32,431 nucleotides of DNA. It comes from Xylanibacter rarus. Its GTDB lineage: Bacteria > Bacteroidota > Bacteroidia > Bacteroidales > Bacteroidaceae. The DNA lies in contig NZ_LFQU01000031.1 of the NCBI RefSeq assembly GCF_001275135.1, positions 1 to 32,431 on the forward strand, given 5' to 3'. The notes beneath the pieces are model-generated. The model did not search any database. It was not told the origin of the DNA and saw nothing but the letters and a program-made list of their open reading frames with translations. Below, one piece after another: positions 24,109 through 32,076 of this stretch (positions within the stretch are counted from its first letter, which is position 1; each line of letters opens with the position of its first letter). Made by a program: the position numbers and the translations under genes.

Positions 24109-24672
24109 ATGGCTAAAGTTTATGAATTCCTGGCTACAGGCTTCGAAGAGATTGAAGCCCTCATACCATTAGATATTATGCGCCGCGCAGGCGTTGAGTT
24201 TAAAACCGTGAGCGTTACAGGCGCAAAGGAAGTTGAATCGGCACACGGAGTGAAAATCACTGCCGACCTGCTGTTTGAAGAGGCTGACCTCAGCGACGCC
24301 GACCTGCTCATGCTGCCGGGCGGACTGCCGGGAGCAACCAACCTCAACGAGCATGTTGGAGTAAAGAAGTCTCTCATAGAGCAGAACCGCAAGGGCAAGA
24401 TGATCGGTGCAATATGTGCCGCACCCATGGTGCTTGGCGGAATTGGTCTGCTGAGGGGCAAGCGTGCCACATGTTATCCCGGATTCGAGAAATATCTTGA
24501 TGAAGCAGAATACACACACGAACTGTGCACCGTAGACGGCAACATCACTACCGGAGAAGGTCCGGCAGCCACCCTGCCCTATGCCTACACACTGCTCGAG
24601 GCTCTTACCGACCATAAGACAGCCGACAGCGTGGCCGAAGGCATGATGTTCAAGCATCTCATGATGAAATAA
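24109..24672 (+). CDS. DJ-1/PfpI family protein (YajL/ThiJ-like)
   Basis: A 187-residue single-domain protein of the DJ-1 subfamily. The nucleophile is Cys103 in GAICAAPMVLG at the nucleophile elbow, and Glu14 in GFEEIEAL is the acid that sits beside it. LMLPGGLPGATNL and ITTGEGPAATLPYAYTLLE are also typical. Members are linked to oxidative stress and to repair of, or defence against, reactive aldehydes (glyoxalase or deglycase activity is debated). It follows pdxJ closely. A hairpin lies downstream (24684-24728). Confidence 0.93.
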   Translation: MAKVYEFLATGFEEIEALIPLDIMRRAGVEFKTVSVTGAKEVESAHGVKITADLLFEEADLSDADLLMLPGGLPGATNLNEHVGVKKSLIEQNRKGKMIGAICAAPMVLGGIGLLRGKRATCYPGFEKYLDEAEYTHELCTVDGNITTGEGPAATLPYAYTLLEALTDHKTADSVAEGMMFKHLMMK

Positions 24673-24683
24673 CAACAACCGGC

Positions 24684-24728
24684 TCATCAGCCCGGATACG
24701 GCAGCAAGACTTGTATTCGGGCTGATGA
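24684..24728. other. stable hairpin after the DJ-1 family gene
   Basis: TCATCAGCCCG (24684-24694) pairs with CGGGCTGATGA (24718-24728), and a further four pairs sit inside after one mismatch. No T-run follows, so it may act as a 3'-end stabiliser or a weak terminator. The rest of the 225-bp gap to ispD shows no clear promoter. Confidence 0.65.
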
Positions 24729-24897
24729 ATATATAAGCACGGATTAACCCCGTGGCGGCGTGTATGCATGATGCGGAACACATACATCTGTCCTGCATCT
24801 GAAGATATAGCCTGCATGGGCACAGCTGCACGCCCATACACACATAGAAAACTTACTGACAATAAGACAAAACAAGAAGAATCACAAGAAGAATATT

Positions 24898-25563
24898 ATG
24901 GACTATGTTGTAATCGTTGCCGGAGGCAAAGGATTGAGGATGGGCTCTGACATACCAAAGCAATTCTTGCCTGTCAACGGATTTCCTGTCCTTATGCACA
25001 CAATAAAAAGATTCAAAGAATACAGCACCACGCTGAAAATAATACTTGTGCTGCCTAAGGAACAACAGGAATATTGGCACGAACTGTGCAAGAAATATCA
25101 CTTCGCTGCTGAATATCAGATAGCGGACGGAGGCGAGACACGCTTCCACTCAGTCAGAAACGGACTGGCATGTATACCCGACGACGAAACAGGAGTGGTT
25201 GGCATACACGACGGTGTGCGCCCGTTCCCGTCGATTGAGGTGATATCCAACTGCTATGAAACAGCAAGAACACGCAAGGCCGTGGTGCCGGTTACGCCCG
25301 TAGTAGAAACCCTGATACATCTCAACGCCGACAACAAGAGCACCACCGTGCCAAGACAGGAGTATCGCCTTGTCCAGACGCCGCAGACCTTTGACATACA
25401 GCTGCTGAAGGAGGCATACAAGCAGCCCTACCGTGAGGACTTCACCGACGACGCCTCTGTGGCAGAAAGCATCGGGCAAAGTCCGACGCTCATAGAGGGC
25501 AACCGCGAGAACATAAAGATAACCACTCCGTTCGACCTGCTTATAGCAAGGGTGCTGGCGTAG
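24898..25563 (+). CDS. ispD: 2-C-methyl-D-erythritol 4-phosphate cytidylyltransferase
   Basis: A 221-residue nucleotidyltransferase of normal IspD length. It transfers CMP from CTP to methylerythritol phosphate in the non-mevalonate isoprenoid pathway. Motifs: [20 protein letters not shown] (5-24) with the glycine-rich CTP loop and conserved Arg and Lys, [13 protein letters not shown] (83-95), [12 protein letters not shown], the late segment [24 protein letters not shown], and [15 protein letters not shown]. It lies 56 bp upstream of recG on the same strand, so the two are probably co-transcribed. Confidence 0.96.
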   Translation: MDYVVIVAGGKGLRMGSDIPKQFLPVNGFPVLMHTIKRFKEYSTTLKIILVLPKEQQEYWHELCKKYHFAAEYQIADGGETRFHSVRNGLACIPDDETGVVGIHDGVRPFPSIEVISNCYETARTRKAVVPVTPVVETLIHLNADNKSTTVPRQEYRLVQTPQTFDIQLLKEAYKQPYREDFTDDASVAESIGQSPTLIEGNRENIKITTPFDLLIARVLA

Positions 25564-25619
25564 ATAATTTGCTGACATAATATTTTCATCTAATCTGAAA
25601 CATCTCTCAAAACGCGACA

Positions 25620-27719
25620 ATGCTCGACATATTAGACCAGGACATACAGTATCTTCCGGGCGTAGGCCCAAGGCGCAAGACTCTGCTCAGTAAGGAACTG
25701 GGCATCAGCACCTATAAGGAACTGCTTGAATATTACCCCTACAAATATGTCGACCGCAGCCGCATATACCGCATAAATGAGCTTTCGGGCGACATGCCCT
25801 TCGTTCAGATACGTGCAAGAATACTGAGTTTTGAGACTTTCGAGATGGGGTTCCACCGCACAAGGGTCGTGGCACATGTGTCAGACGGAACCGGAGTGGC
25901 AGACATCGTGTGGTTTTCGGGAGCAAAATACATCATCAGCCACTATAAACTTTCTACCGACTACATAATATTCGGCAGACCTACCGTGTTCAACGGGCGC
26001 TACCAGTTTGCACATCCCGACATTGATCCGGCATCAGAAATGCAGCTATCACAGATGGGACTGCAGCCGTATTATGTAACTACGGAAAACATGAAGAAGA
26101 CGGGCATGACGTCGAGAGCCATAGAAAAGCTCATAAAAAGCATGCTCGACAACATGAAAGAACCGCTCAGGGAAACCCTGCCAGACTTCATAACCAAGCC
26201 GCTGAACATGATATCAAGGGACGAGGCGTTCAGAAAAATACACAACCCCAAAACGCCCGACGACATGAGCAAGGCCCGATACCGTCTGAAGTTCGAAGAG
26301 CTTTTCTATGTTCAGCTCAACATTCTGCGATACGCCAGCGACCACAGGCGCAAATATCGCGGCTATATATTCAGCCGTGTCGGCAAGACGTTCAACGACT
26401 TTTACTTCAACAACCTTCCTTTTCCGCTCACAGGCGCACAGAAACGCGTCATTAAGGAAATAAGGAAAGACATGGGCTCGGGACAGCAGATGAACCGTCT
26501 GCTGCAGGGCGACGTGGGCAGCGGCAAAACGCTCGTGGCACTGATGTCCATGCTCATCGCCATCGACAACGGCTTTCAGGCCTGCATAATGGCCCCGACA
26601 GAAATTCTGGCGGAACAGCACCTTGCCACAATAAAGGGTATGCTCGGCGGAATGGACGTAAACGTAGAACTGCTGACAGGCATGGTGAAAGGCAAGAGGC
26701 GCAAGGCCGTGCTGGAAGGACTGGCCAACGGAAGCGTAAACATACTGGTGGGCACCCATGCTGTTATCGAAGACACCGTGCAGTTTGCACGCCTCGGCTT
26801 TGTAGTCGTAGACGAACAGCACAGATTCGGAGTGGCACAGAGGGCACGGCTATGGAACAAGAGCGACAAGCCGCCGCACGTGCTGGTCATGACAGCCACG
26901 CCTATTCCGCGGACACTGGCAATGACCATATACGGCGACCTGGACGTGAGCGTCATAGACGAACTGCCGCCGGGACGCAAGCCTGTAGTGACAATACATA
27001 AATATGACGACCAGACAACAAGTCTGTATAACGGAATAAGGAAACAGATCAACGAGGGGCGTCAGGTATATATCGTGTTCCCGCTGATAAAAGAAAGCGA
27101 GAAGATAGACCTCAAGAATCTTGAAGACGGCTTTGAAGGACTCAAGGAAGCGTTTCCCGAATTCAGGCTGAGCAAGGTTCACGGCAAGATGAAGCCGGCT
27201 GAAAAAGAAGAGGAGATGAAGCACTTTGTGTCCGGTGAGACCCAGATACTCGTGGCCACCACCGTAATTGAGGTAGGCGTAAACGTGCCGAATGCATCAG
27301 TGATGGTAATACTCAACGCCGAACGCTTCGGCCTGTCACAGCTGCATCAGCTGCGCGGCCGTGTAGGACGAGGAGCCGACCAGTCATACTGCATACTTGT
27401 AAGCAAGCGCAAGTTAAGCGAAGAGACACGCAAGCGAATAGACATAATGTGCGACACCAACGACGGATTCAGGATTGCAGAAGCCGACCTGAAGCTGCGT
27501 GGCCCCGGAGACCTTGAAGGCACACAGCAAAGCGGAATGGCCTTCGACCTCAAGATAGCCGACATTGCGCGCGACGGGCAGCTGGTTCAGCTGGCACGCG
27601 ACGAGGCACAGAAAATAATTGACAAAGACCCCATGTGTCAGAAGCAGGAATATGCCATGCTATGGAAAAGGCTTGACTCACTGCGCAAAACAAACATAAA
27701 CTGGTCTGCCATTTCATAG
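25620..27719 (+). CDS. recG: ATP-dependent DNA helicase RecG
   Basis: A 699-residue protein, the normal RecG length. It remodels stalled replication forks and branch-migrates Holliday junctions. The N-terminal wedge/OB domain includes DIQYLPGVGPRRKTLLSKELGI and FVQIRARILSFETF. Helicase motifs: Walker A GDVGSGKT (297-304), TEILAEQH, motif Ib GTHAVIED, the DEQH box (398-401), motif III VMTATPIPRTLAM, motif V ATTVIEVGVNVPNA and motif VI QLRGRVGRG. The C-terminal TRG-like region DLKLRGPGDLEGTQQSG is intact. It is the last gene of the ispD-recG unit. Confidence 0.97.
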   Translation: MLDILDQDIQYLPGVGPRRKTLLSKELGISTYKELLEYYPYKYVDRSRIYRINELSGDMPFVQIRARILSFETFEMGFHRTRVVAHVSDGTGVADIVWFSGAKYIISHYKLSTDYIIFGRPTVFNGRYQFAHPDIDPASEMQLSQMGLQPYYVTTENMKKTGMTSRAIEKLIKSMLDNMKEPLRETLPDFITKPLNMISRDEAFRKIHNPKTPDDMSKARYRLKFEELFYVQLNILRYASDHRRKYRGYIFSRVGKTFNDFYFNNLPFPLTGAQKRVIKEIRKDMGSGQQMNRLLQGDVGSGKTLVALMSMLIAIDNGFQACIMAPTEILAEQHLATIKGMLGGMDVNVELLTGMVKGKRRKAVLEGLANGSVNILVGTHAVIEDTVQFARLGFVVVDEQHRFGVAQRARLWNKSDKPPHVLVMTATPIPRTLAMTIYGDLDVSVIDELPPGRKPVVTIHKYDDQTTSLYNGIRKQINEGRQVYIVFPLIKESEKIDLKNLEDGFEGLKEAFPEFRLSKVHGKMKPAEKEEEMKHFVSGETQILVATTVIEVGVNVPNASVMVILNAERFGLSQLHQLRGRVGRGADQSYCILVSKRKLSEETRKRIDIMCDTNDGFRIAEADLKLRGPGDLEGTQQSGMAFDLKIADIARDGQLVQLARDEAQKIIDKDPMCQKQEYAMLWKRLDSLRKTNINWSAIS

Positions 27720-27965
27720 GTATTTTAACTAAAATGCTAACAATATGAATATCAACCAGTTAGTATTAGTTAAATTAGGGACACCTTGCATGCCAGTTTG
27801 TTAAAGTGTCCATAAAGTTGTTAAACCGGAAAACAACTATCACACTTTTTTATTATCTTTGCAAAGGTTTTTATGATAGGCCGGAAAATTTTTATCTGTT
27901 GATTTTTTTCTGACTATCGCCCGCGGCAGCCTCCGCACTTTTATCTTAACCAAGAACAATAAATT
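27720..27965. promoter_or_regulatory. recG/M23 intergenic region with a -7 element
   Basis: TATCTTTG at 27854-27861 fits TAnnTTTG but has no TTTG at the right spacing. It would give the M23 gene a leader of about 98 nt. GGGACAC (27778 area) can pair with GTGTCC (27807 area) as a weak hairpin after recG. Confidence 0.5.
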
Positions 27966-28907
27966 ATGTATTTAATAAAAAGAACAATAAAGACATTAGC
28001 ATTTACGGCATTATTTACCCTTACGGCAGTAACGGCATCAGCCCAGGATCTGCTGGCCCGCCAGGCACCTATCGACAGAAAGATGAAGGCGGTTGACACT
28101 TTAGCCCTTAAAAACATAATACAGAGAGAACAGACCGGCTCCCCTTCAGCACAGCTTTACAAGGAATGGAGCAACAAATATGCTCACCGCGCCACAACCC
28201 TTCCCGATTCTTTTCTTATTAACCTCAAGCACTTCTGCATGCCTACGACAAGCAAAGTCATAACGTCTAACTTCGGACGTCGCTGGGGCCGCATGCACAA
28301 AGGTATCGACGTGAAGGTTTATATCGGCGACACAATACGTGCCGCATTCAGCGGAAAAGTAAGAATAGTAAGATACGAAGCCAATGGATATGGCAACTAT
28401 GTGGTTATACGCCACTATAACGGACTTGAGACTATATACGGACACATGTCTAAGCACCTGGTTGAAGAAAACCAGACTGTAAAAGCCGGAGAGCCCATCG
28501 GACTTGGCGGAAACACCGGACGAAGCACAGGTTCTCACCTCCACTTTGAGACACGTCTCTGCGGCGTAGCCCTCAACCCGGCACTCATGTTCGACTTCAA
28601 GAACCAGGACGTAACAGGCGATACATATATGTTCCGCCGCGACACTTACGACAACGACTCAAGACTTGCAAACAAGGAAAGAGGAAAAGACGACAACGAA
28701 TATGCATCAGCAGAAAACAGTTCATCGTCTGACAAGAGAAGCAGAAACAACGACAGCGGCGACATACGCTATCATAAGGTTAAACGCGGAGAGACTCTGT
28801 CGAGCATCGCAAAGAAGCGCAACACAACTATCGAAGAGCTCTGCAAGCTTAACCACATAACAAAGAAGATGCGCATACGTCCCGGACAGATCTTAAGATA
28901 CTCATAA
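27966..28907 (+). CDS. exported M23 peptidoglycan endopeptidase with LysM domain
   Basis: A 313-residue protein. A signal peptide (MYLIKRTIKTLAFTALFTLTAVTASA) precedes a short helical region. The M23 zinc peptidase domain spans about 95-212, with zinc ligands His111 and Asp115 in MHKGID, YGHM at 158-161 and the HLHFE box (His191/His193). A linker rich in Ser, Asp, Asn and Arg (about 225-265) leads to a C-terminal LysM domain (YHKVKRGETLSSIAKKRNTTIEELCKLN, about 268-312), which binds peptidoglycan. All catalytic ligands are present, so it should be an active cell-wall hydrolase in the periplasm. It has its own promoter element and terminator. Confidence 0.95.
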   Translation: MYLIKRTIKTLAFTALFTLTAVTASAQDLLARQAPIDRKMKAVDTLALKNIIQREQTGSPSAQLYKEWSNKYAHRATTLPDSFLINLKHFCMPTTSKVITSNFGRRWGRMHKGIDVKVYIGDTIRAAFSGKVRIVRYEANGYGNYVVIRHYNGLETIYGHMSKHLVEENQTVKAGEPIGLGGNTGRSTGSHLHFETRLCGVALNPALMFDFKNQDVTGDTYMFRRDTYDNDSRLANKERGKDDNEYASAENSSSSDKRSRNNDSGDIRYHKVKRGETLSSIAKKRNTTIEELCKLNHITKKMRIRPGQILRYS

Positions 28908-28928
28908 TTGTTAATGTCTATAAATGTC

Positions 28929-28967
28929 AAGCGGCTGTCAGCATTATGCTGGCAACCGCTTTTTTTA
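28929..28967 (+). terminator. Rho-independent terminator after the M23 gene
   Basis: AAGCGG (28929-28934) pairs with CCGCTT (28956-28961), with a further nine pairs inside (TGTCAGCAT/ATGCTGGCA), followed by seven T. Confidence 0.93.
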
Positions 28968-29186
28968 TTCCAATCGGTCATCAGGCGGGCTGAAAGCATG
29001 AATACATAAAATTGATAAAGCGATGTGCGGTCTAATGACCGACTGGGGTTTATGTTTTCTGCCAGACATACCTGTTTCTGTCGTCTGTCTGAATCTGCAT
29101 TTTCCTGATACAGCCGCCATGCCTGCGAAAAAGCAGACGGCAGCACTTCCGATATAAGAAGGCTATACTTTCTATATAAAACAACA
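28968..29186. repeat. non-coding gap with two dispersed-repeat copies
   Basis: No gene is seen. 28986-29003 and 29028-29047 are two boxes that recur in opposite orientation at 31712-31731 and 31750-31767 with one mismatch each. 29117-29140 is a copy of the element also found at 10773-10795. Confidence 0.65.
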
Positions 29187-29222
29187 ATACGCCCAAATCA
29201 GCATGACCGATTTGGGCGTAAT
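29187..29222 (-). terminator. terminator of the glycosyltransferase operon
   Basis: A perfect 11-bp stem (ACGCCCAAATC, 29189-29199, with 29209-29219) and a 9-base loop. The minus strand continues with a T-rich tail. It lies 25 bp after the stop codon at 29245. Confidence 0.85.
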
Positions 29223-29244
29223 TTATAACTAATATTTCTGATTC

Positions 29245-30039
29245 TTATTTTTTTATCACCGCACGTATGACAAACCAGGCATGCATAACGATAGTGGTAA
29301 AAAGTCCGTAATGACGGCTCATAACATCAAAACGTTCAAGAAGCGAGGCCCTGTGGTTCTTTGTCGACTGCCCCTCACGCTGATAGTCGGCAATGGTGGC
29401 ATGAACGTTCACCAGTGGCAGCGACTCTTTCTCTGCTTCTTTCATAATTCTTATACACCAGTCAACATCTGCCGAAAAACGATAACGCAAGTCGTAAGGA
29501 ACCTTCTGCGCCAAATCAGTGCGCGCATAAAAAGCCTGATGGCACACAAGCATACCATGACGGAAAGAGCGCCACGTGAGTTTTTCTGGCGGTGTAAGCC
29601 TGCGCCGGCTCATATAGTTGCCGTCATTATCCACCCAGTCGGTATCACCATACAGCACTCCCGGCAGCGGTTTTCCTTCGCTGCTGCACTCTTCAAGACG
29701 TGCGTTGGCAGCAATAACAGCCAACGTATCGGCCGACGGGAAGAAGTCTCCGGCATTGAGGAAACACACATAATCGCCCGTAGCCAGCCGACGCCCTTTG
29801 TTCATGGCGTCATACAGTCCCTTGTCAGGTTCGGAAATGATCCTCACCTCATGGCCGTTGCAGGCTGCATTTGAAGCCTTTTTATATTCTTCTGCCAGAT
29901 TCTGCGTGCCGTCAGACGAAGCCCCGTCTATAATAAGATGCTCCACTGCCGCATAAGTCTGCCTCGCAACGCTGTCAGCCGTGCGCATAAACACATCGGC
30001 CGCATTATACGTAATTGTTACAATCGTAAACTTTATCAT
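29245..30039 (-). CDS. family 2 glycosyltransferase
   Basis: A 264-residue GT-A fold enzyme. The N-terminus KFTIVTITYNAADVFMRTADSVARQTY and HLIIDGASSDGT carry the first nucleotide-binding aspartate. EPDKGLYDAMNKGRRLATGDYVCFLNAGD contains the DxD-like site, and the acceptor region includes DWVDNDG and FSADVDW. Such enzymes add a sugar from a nucleotide sugar to a growing glycan at the cytoplasmic face of the membrane. Its ATG overlaps the stop of the upstream glycosyltransferase by four bases, so the two are translationally coupled. The glycan (surface polysaccharide or lipid-linked oligosaccharide) cannot be told from sequence. Confidence 0.94.
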   Translation of the reverse strand: MIKFTIVTITYNAADVFMRTADSVARQTYAAVEHLIIDGASSDGTQNLAEEYKKASNAACNGHEVRIISEPDKGLYDAMNKGRRLATGDYVCFLNAGDFFPSADTLAVIAANARLEECSSEGKPLPGVLYGDTDWVDNDGNYMSRRRLTPPEKLTWRSFRHGMLVCHQAFYARTDLAQKVPYDLRYRFSADVDWCIRIMKEAEKESLPLVNVHATIADYQREGQSTKNHRASLLERFDVMSRHYGLFTTIVMHAWFVIRAVIKK

Positions 30040-31313
30040 AATCTGTAATGCCTGTAAGCCCTGGCCTGGTTATAAACCTCAATATACTTCATCGCCACGC
30101 TCTGCTGCGAATAGCTTATTGAAACCTTTTTCACCGCATTGTCGCTCAGCTCGTCATAGTCGGCTTCAGAGAGCACCCATCGCATGCCTTCTGCCAGATC
30201 TTCGGCACTCTTGTATTCAGCCACATACCCATTCTTGCGGTGATCTATCATCTCCGGGATGCCGCCCGACTTAAATCCTACGCACGGCACGCCGCAGGCC
30301 ATAGCCTCCATTATAGTGTTAGGCAGGTTATCTTCAAGCGAAGGCAGCACAAACAAGTCGGCCGCGTTATACACATCTATAATCTTCCGTTGGTCGCTGA
30401 CATAGCCGAGCGGACACACCGGAAAAGCCAGCTTGTCGGCATAGTCTTCCGAGTGGCCTCCAAGGATAACTATGCTCGTGTTTTCCTTCATCTCAGGGCA
30501 ACGCTCTGCCATAATCTCGCAGGCACGCACCATATAGTCCATACCCTTACGCTTGTCTGTTATGCGCTGTGATACGACCAGAATAAGACGTCTGTCAATA
30601 GGCAGCGACAGACGCATGCGTGCCTCGCGCTTGTCAGCCGGCTTATATTCGCGCGTATCTATTGGGTTAGGTATGCTGACCACCTGCTTTCCCGTCAGCA
30701 GCCTGCTGCCGCGCACGGCTGAACACAGCCATTTGCTGCACGTAACGAAGAATATGTTGCGCGACGACCAAACCTTGGCCTTGCGCCTCCATATCTTTGC
30801 CGAAAGGTCGTTGGCCGAGCCTCCGCCGGGCAGATACTGACAGTTATGACATCCCGTGGTCTTATAATAGTTACATTTGCGGGTGTAGTGACATATACCC
30901 GTAGCCGGCCAGAAGTCGTGCATTGTCCACACTACAGGCTTTCCGCTGTCGATAATCTTGCGTATATCCTTTATCGAGAGCATGCCCTGGTTTATCCAGC
31001 TCAGATGTATCACGTCGGCTTCCTTAAACTCGCGCATACGAGTTATGTCAGTGCCGGCATTTGCTATGTCAACCTCAAAGAGATGCTTCCGTGAAAAGTG
31101 CATATGACAGAAAATGCACCATCGCTCCCACAGGAAGTTCCACCGCTGCCATATACCTTTAGGCAGCTCCACCACCGTGATGTCCGAAGTCTCCTTGTCG
31201 CGCACCAGCATCTTAGCCTTAACGCCATTATTGTTAAGAGCCTCCATTAGCCGGTTGGCAGCCACGGCGGCGCCTCCGGTCTTCTCGCTTGTATTTACGA
31301 TTAGCACCCGCAT
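30036..31313 (-). CDS. family 4 glycosyltransferase
   Basis: A 425-residue GT-B fold enzyme. The N-terminal half starts MRVLIVNTSEKTGGAAVAANRLMEAL. It carries VVWTMHDFWPATGICHYTRK and a four-cysteine segment up to CHNCQYLPG, a pattern common in this subfamily. The C-terminal nucleotide-sugar site has VVSQRITDKRKGMDYM and FVLPSLEDNLPNTIMEAMACGVPCVGFKSGGIPEMI with the E-x7-E type motif. It is the first gene of a two-gene operon with the family 2 enzyme, with ATGA overlap at 30036-30039. A perfect promoter lies just upstream (31347-31378). It is probably involved in surface glycan assembly; donor and acceptor are unknown. Confidence 0.95.
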   Translation of the reverse strand: MRVLIVNTSEKTGGAAVAANRLMEALNNNGVKAKMLVRDKETSDITVVELPKGIWQRWNFLWERWCIFCHMHFSRKHLFEVDIANAGTDITRMREFKEADVIHLSWINQGMLSIKDIRKIIDSGKPVVWTMHDFWPATGICHYTRKCNYYKTTGCHNCQYLPGGGSANDLSAKIWRRKAKVWSSRNIFFVTCSKWLCSAVRGSRLLTGKQVVSIPNPIDTREYKPADKREARMRLSLPIDRRLILVVSQRITDKRKGMDYMVRACEIMAERCPEMKENTSIVILGGHSEDYADKLAFPVCPLGYVSDQRKIIDVYNAADLFVLPSLEDNLPNTIMEAMACGVPCVGFKSGGIPEMIDHRKNGYVAEYKSAEDLAEGMRWVLSEADYDELSDNAVKKVSISYSQQSVAMKYIEVYNQARAYRHYRL

Positions 31314-31346
31314 TGTTCAAAATGTTTATGTTTTTTATTGCAAACA

Positions 31347-31378
31347 CAAAATTAAAATAAAATACTTATTCTACCAAA
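31347..31378 (-). promoter_or_regulatory. perfect promoter of the glycosyltransferase operon
   Basis: On the minus strand TTTG (31375-31378), exactly 20 bases, then TAATTTTG (31347-31354). Transcription should start near 31340, giving a leader of about 27 nt. Confidence 0.85.
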
Positions 31379-31468
31379 TTTAACGGCTGTTTATATGCTG
31401 TTATCGCACACAATTTATTGATTTGCGTCAAGAAAAGCGTCTTTGATTGCAAAAAGACACGTGCAAGT

Positions 31469-31500
31469 ATTGACAGATAACGTTTTTCGCCGTATCTTTG
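31469..31500 (+). promoter_or_regulatory. promoter of the small RNA unit
   Basis: ATTG (31469-31472; one mismatch to TTTG), exactly 20 bases, then TATCTTTG (31493-31500). Transcription should start near 31507. No gene longer than 16 codons follows before the terminator. Confidence 0.75.
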
Positions 31501-31506
31501 CAGCAT

Positions 31507-31682
31507 CAAAAGGTTAATAAATTGTTTAGGTTAGTAAATAGTATTAGTTTAAGGTAAAGTTTTCATGATTATTTAGGATGACAAAGGAGGCCGTGAGGTT
31601 CCCTTTCGAATCGAAAAAGGTTTTTTAGTTAAACATATTTTTAATACGCTGCAGCTTGCTGAAAGTTGCAGCGTGTTTTTTA
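31507..31682 (+). ncRNA. probable small RNA of about 175 nt (or mini-gene)
   Basis: The unit runs from a near-perfect promoter to a strong terminator. It begins with an AT-rich tract, followed by a hairpin around CCCTTTCG/CGAAAAAGG (31601-31620) and the terminator stem. One 16-codon frame is present (31578-31628; MTKEAVRFPFESKKVF) directly before the terminator. Bacteroidales carry a promoter-to-terminator RNA of this size class (Bacteroidales-1, proposed to be 6S-like), but I cannot confirm identity from memory. A short leader peptide, a small protein or a regulatory RNA all remain possible. Confidence 0.6.
31646..31682 (+). terminator. Rho-independent terminator of the small RNA
   Basis: ACGCTGCAGCTT (31646-31657) pairs with AAGTTGCAGCGT (31663-31674), 12 pairs with one G-U, a 5-base loop, then six T (31676-31681). 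Confidence 0.93.
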
Positions 31683-31844
31683 TACTCACAAAAGTTCCAA
31701 ACAGACATAGTCCCAGTCAGTCATTAGACCGTTTTTGTCTATTCTGTACATTCATGCTTTCAGTCCGTATCCTTGCTTTATATAGGCGTTTTTTGTGGCT
31801 GCAAAAAGAGACTACGACATAAACAATAGCGCACAAATTCAGAC
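31683..31844. repeat. non-coding stretch with a dispersed-repeat copy
   Basis: No gene is seen. 31712-31731 and 31750-31767 repeat, in opposite orientation, the two boxes at 29028-29047 and 28986-29003. Confidence 0.65.
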
Positions 31845-32065
31845 AGCCCGTAGGGCTACACTTTTGTAACCGGGTGTGGCGAAGCTCAGCGAAGCCACGC
31901 CCGGTTGTTCTGCTAAGATAAGCATGCACCCGAAGAGGTGCTACTTTAAAACATGTTTTCTAAGTGAGTGTTTTTTATAACAAGTATCACCACTTCGGGT
32001 GATTTCCCATGTTTATGCATCCGTGGGTGTGCCACCCACGGTTACTGAAATATAGCCCTTCGGGC
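31845..32065. repeat. cluster of six REP-like palindromes
   Basis: Six GC-rich hairpins lie in 221 bp: AGCCC/GGGCT (31845-31857), a long one AACCGGG..CCCGGTT with a second inner stem GTGGC/GCCAC (31868-31906), GCACC/GGTGC (31926-31941), ATCACC/GGTGAT (31986-32003), CCGTGGGTG/CACCCACGG (32021-32041) and GCCC/GGGC (32055-32065). The third and fourth are inverted copies of one another (CACC, A or T, CTTCGGGTG). This pattern resembles REP/BIME elements served by RAYT transposases. No such transposase gene lies in the window. Confidence 0.7.
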
Positions 32066-32076
32066 ATCTCTTATTT

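Noticed and set aside
28772-29146. A 124-codon minus-strand frame over the M23 gene end and the following gap
   Set aside because: It overlaps the LysM coding region and a strong terminator. The translation shows no family features and includes the dispersed-repeat copies.
31717-31929. A 70-codon minus-strand frame in the repeat cluster
   Set aside because: It is made mostly of the dispersed repeat and REP-like palindromes, with no coding character.
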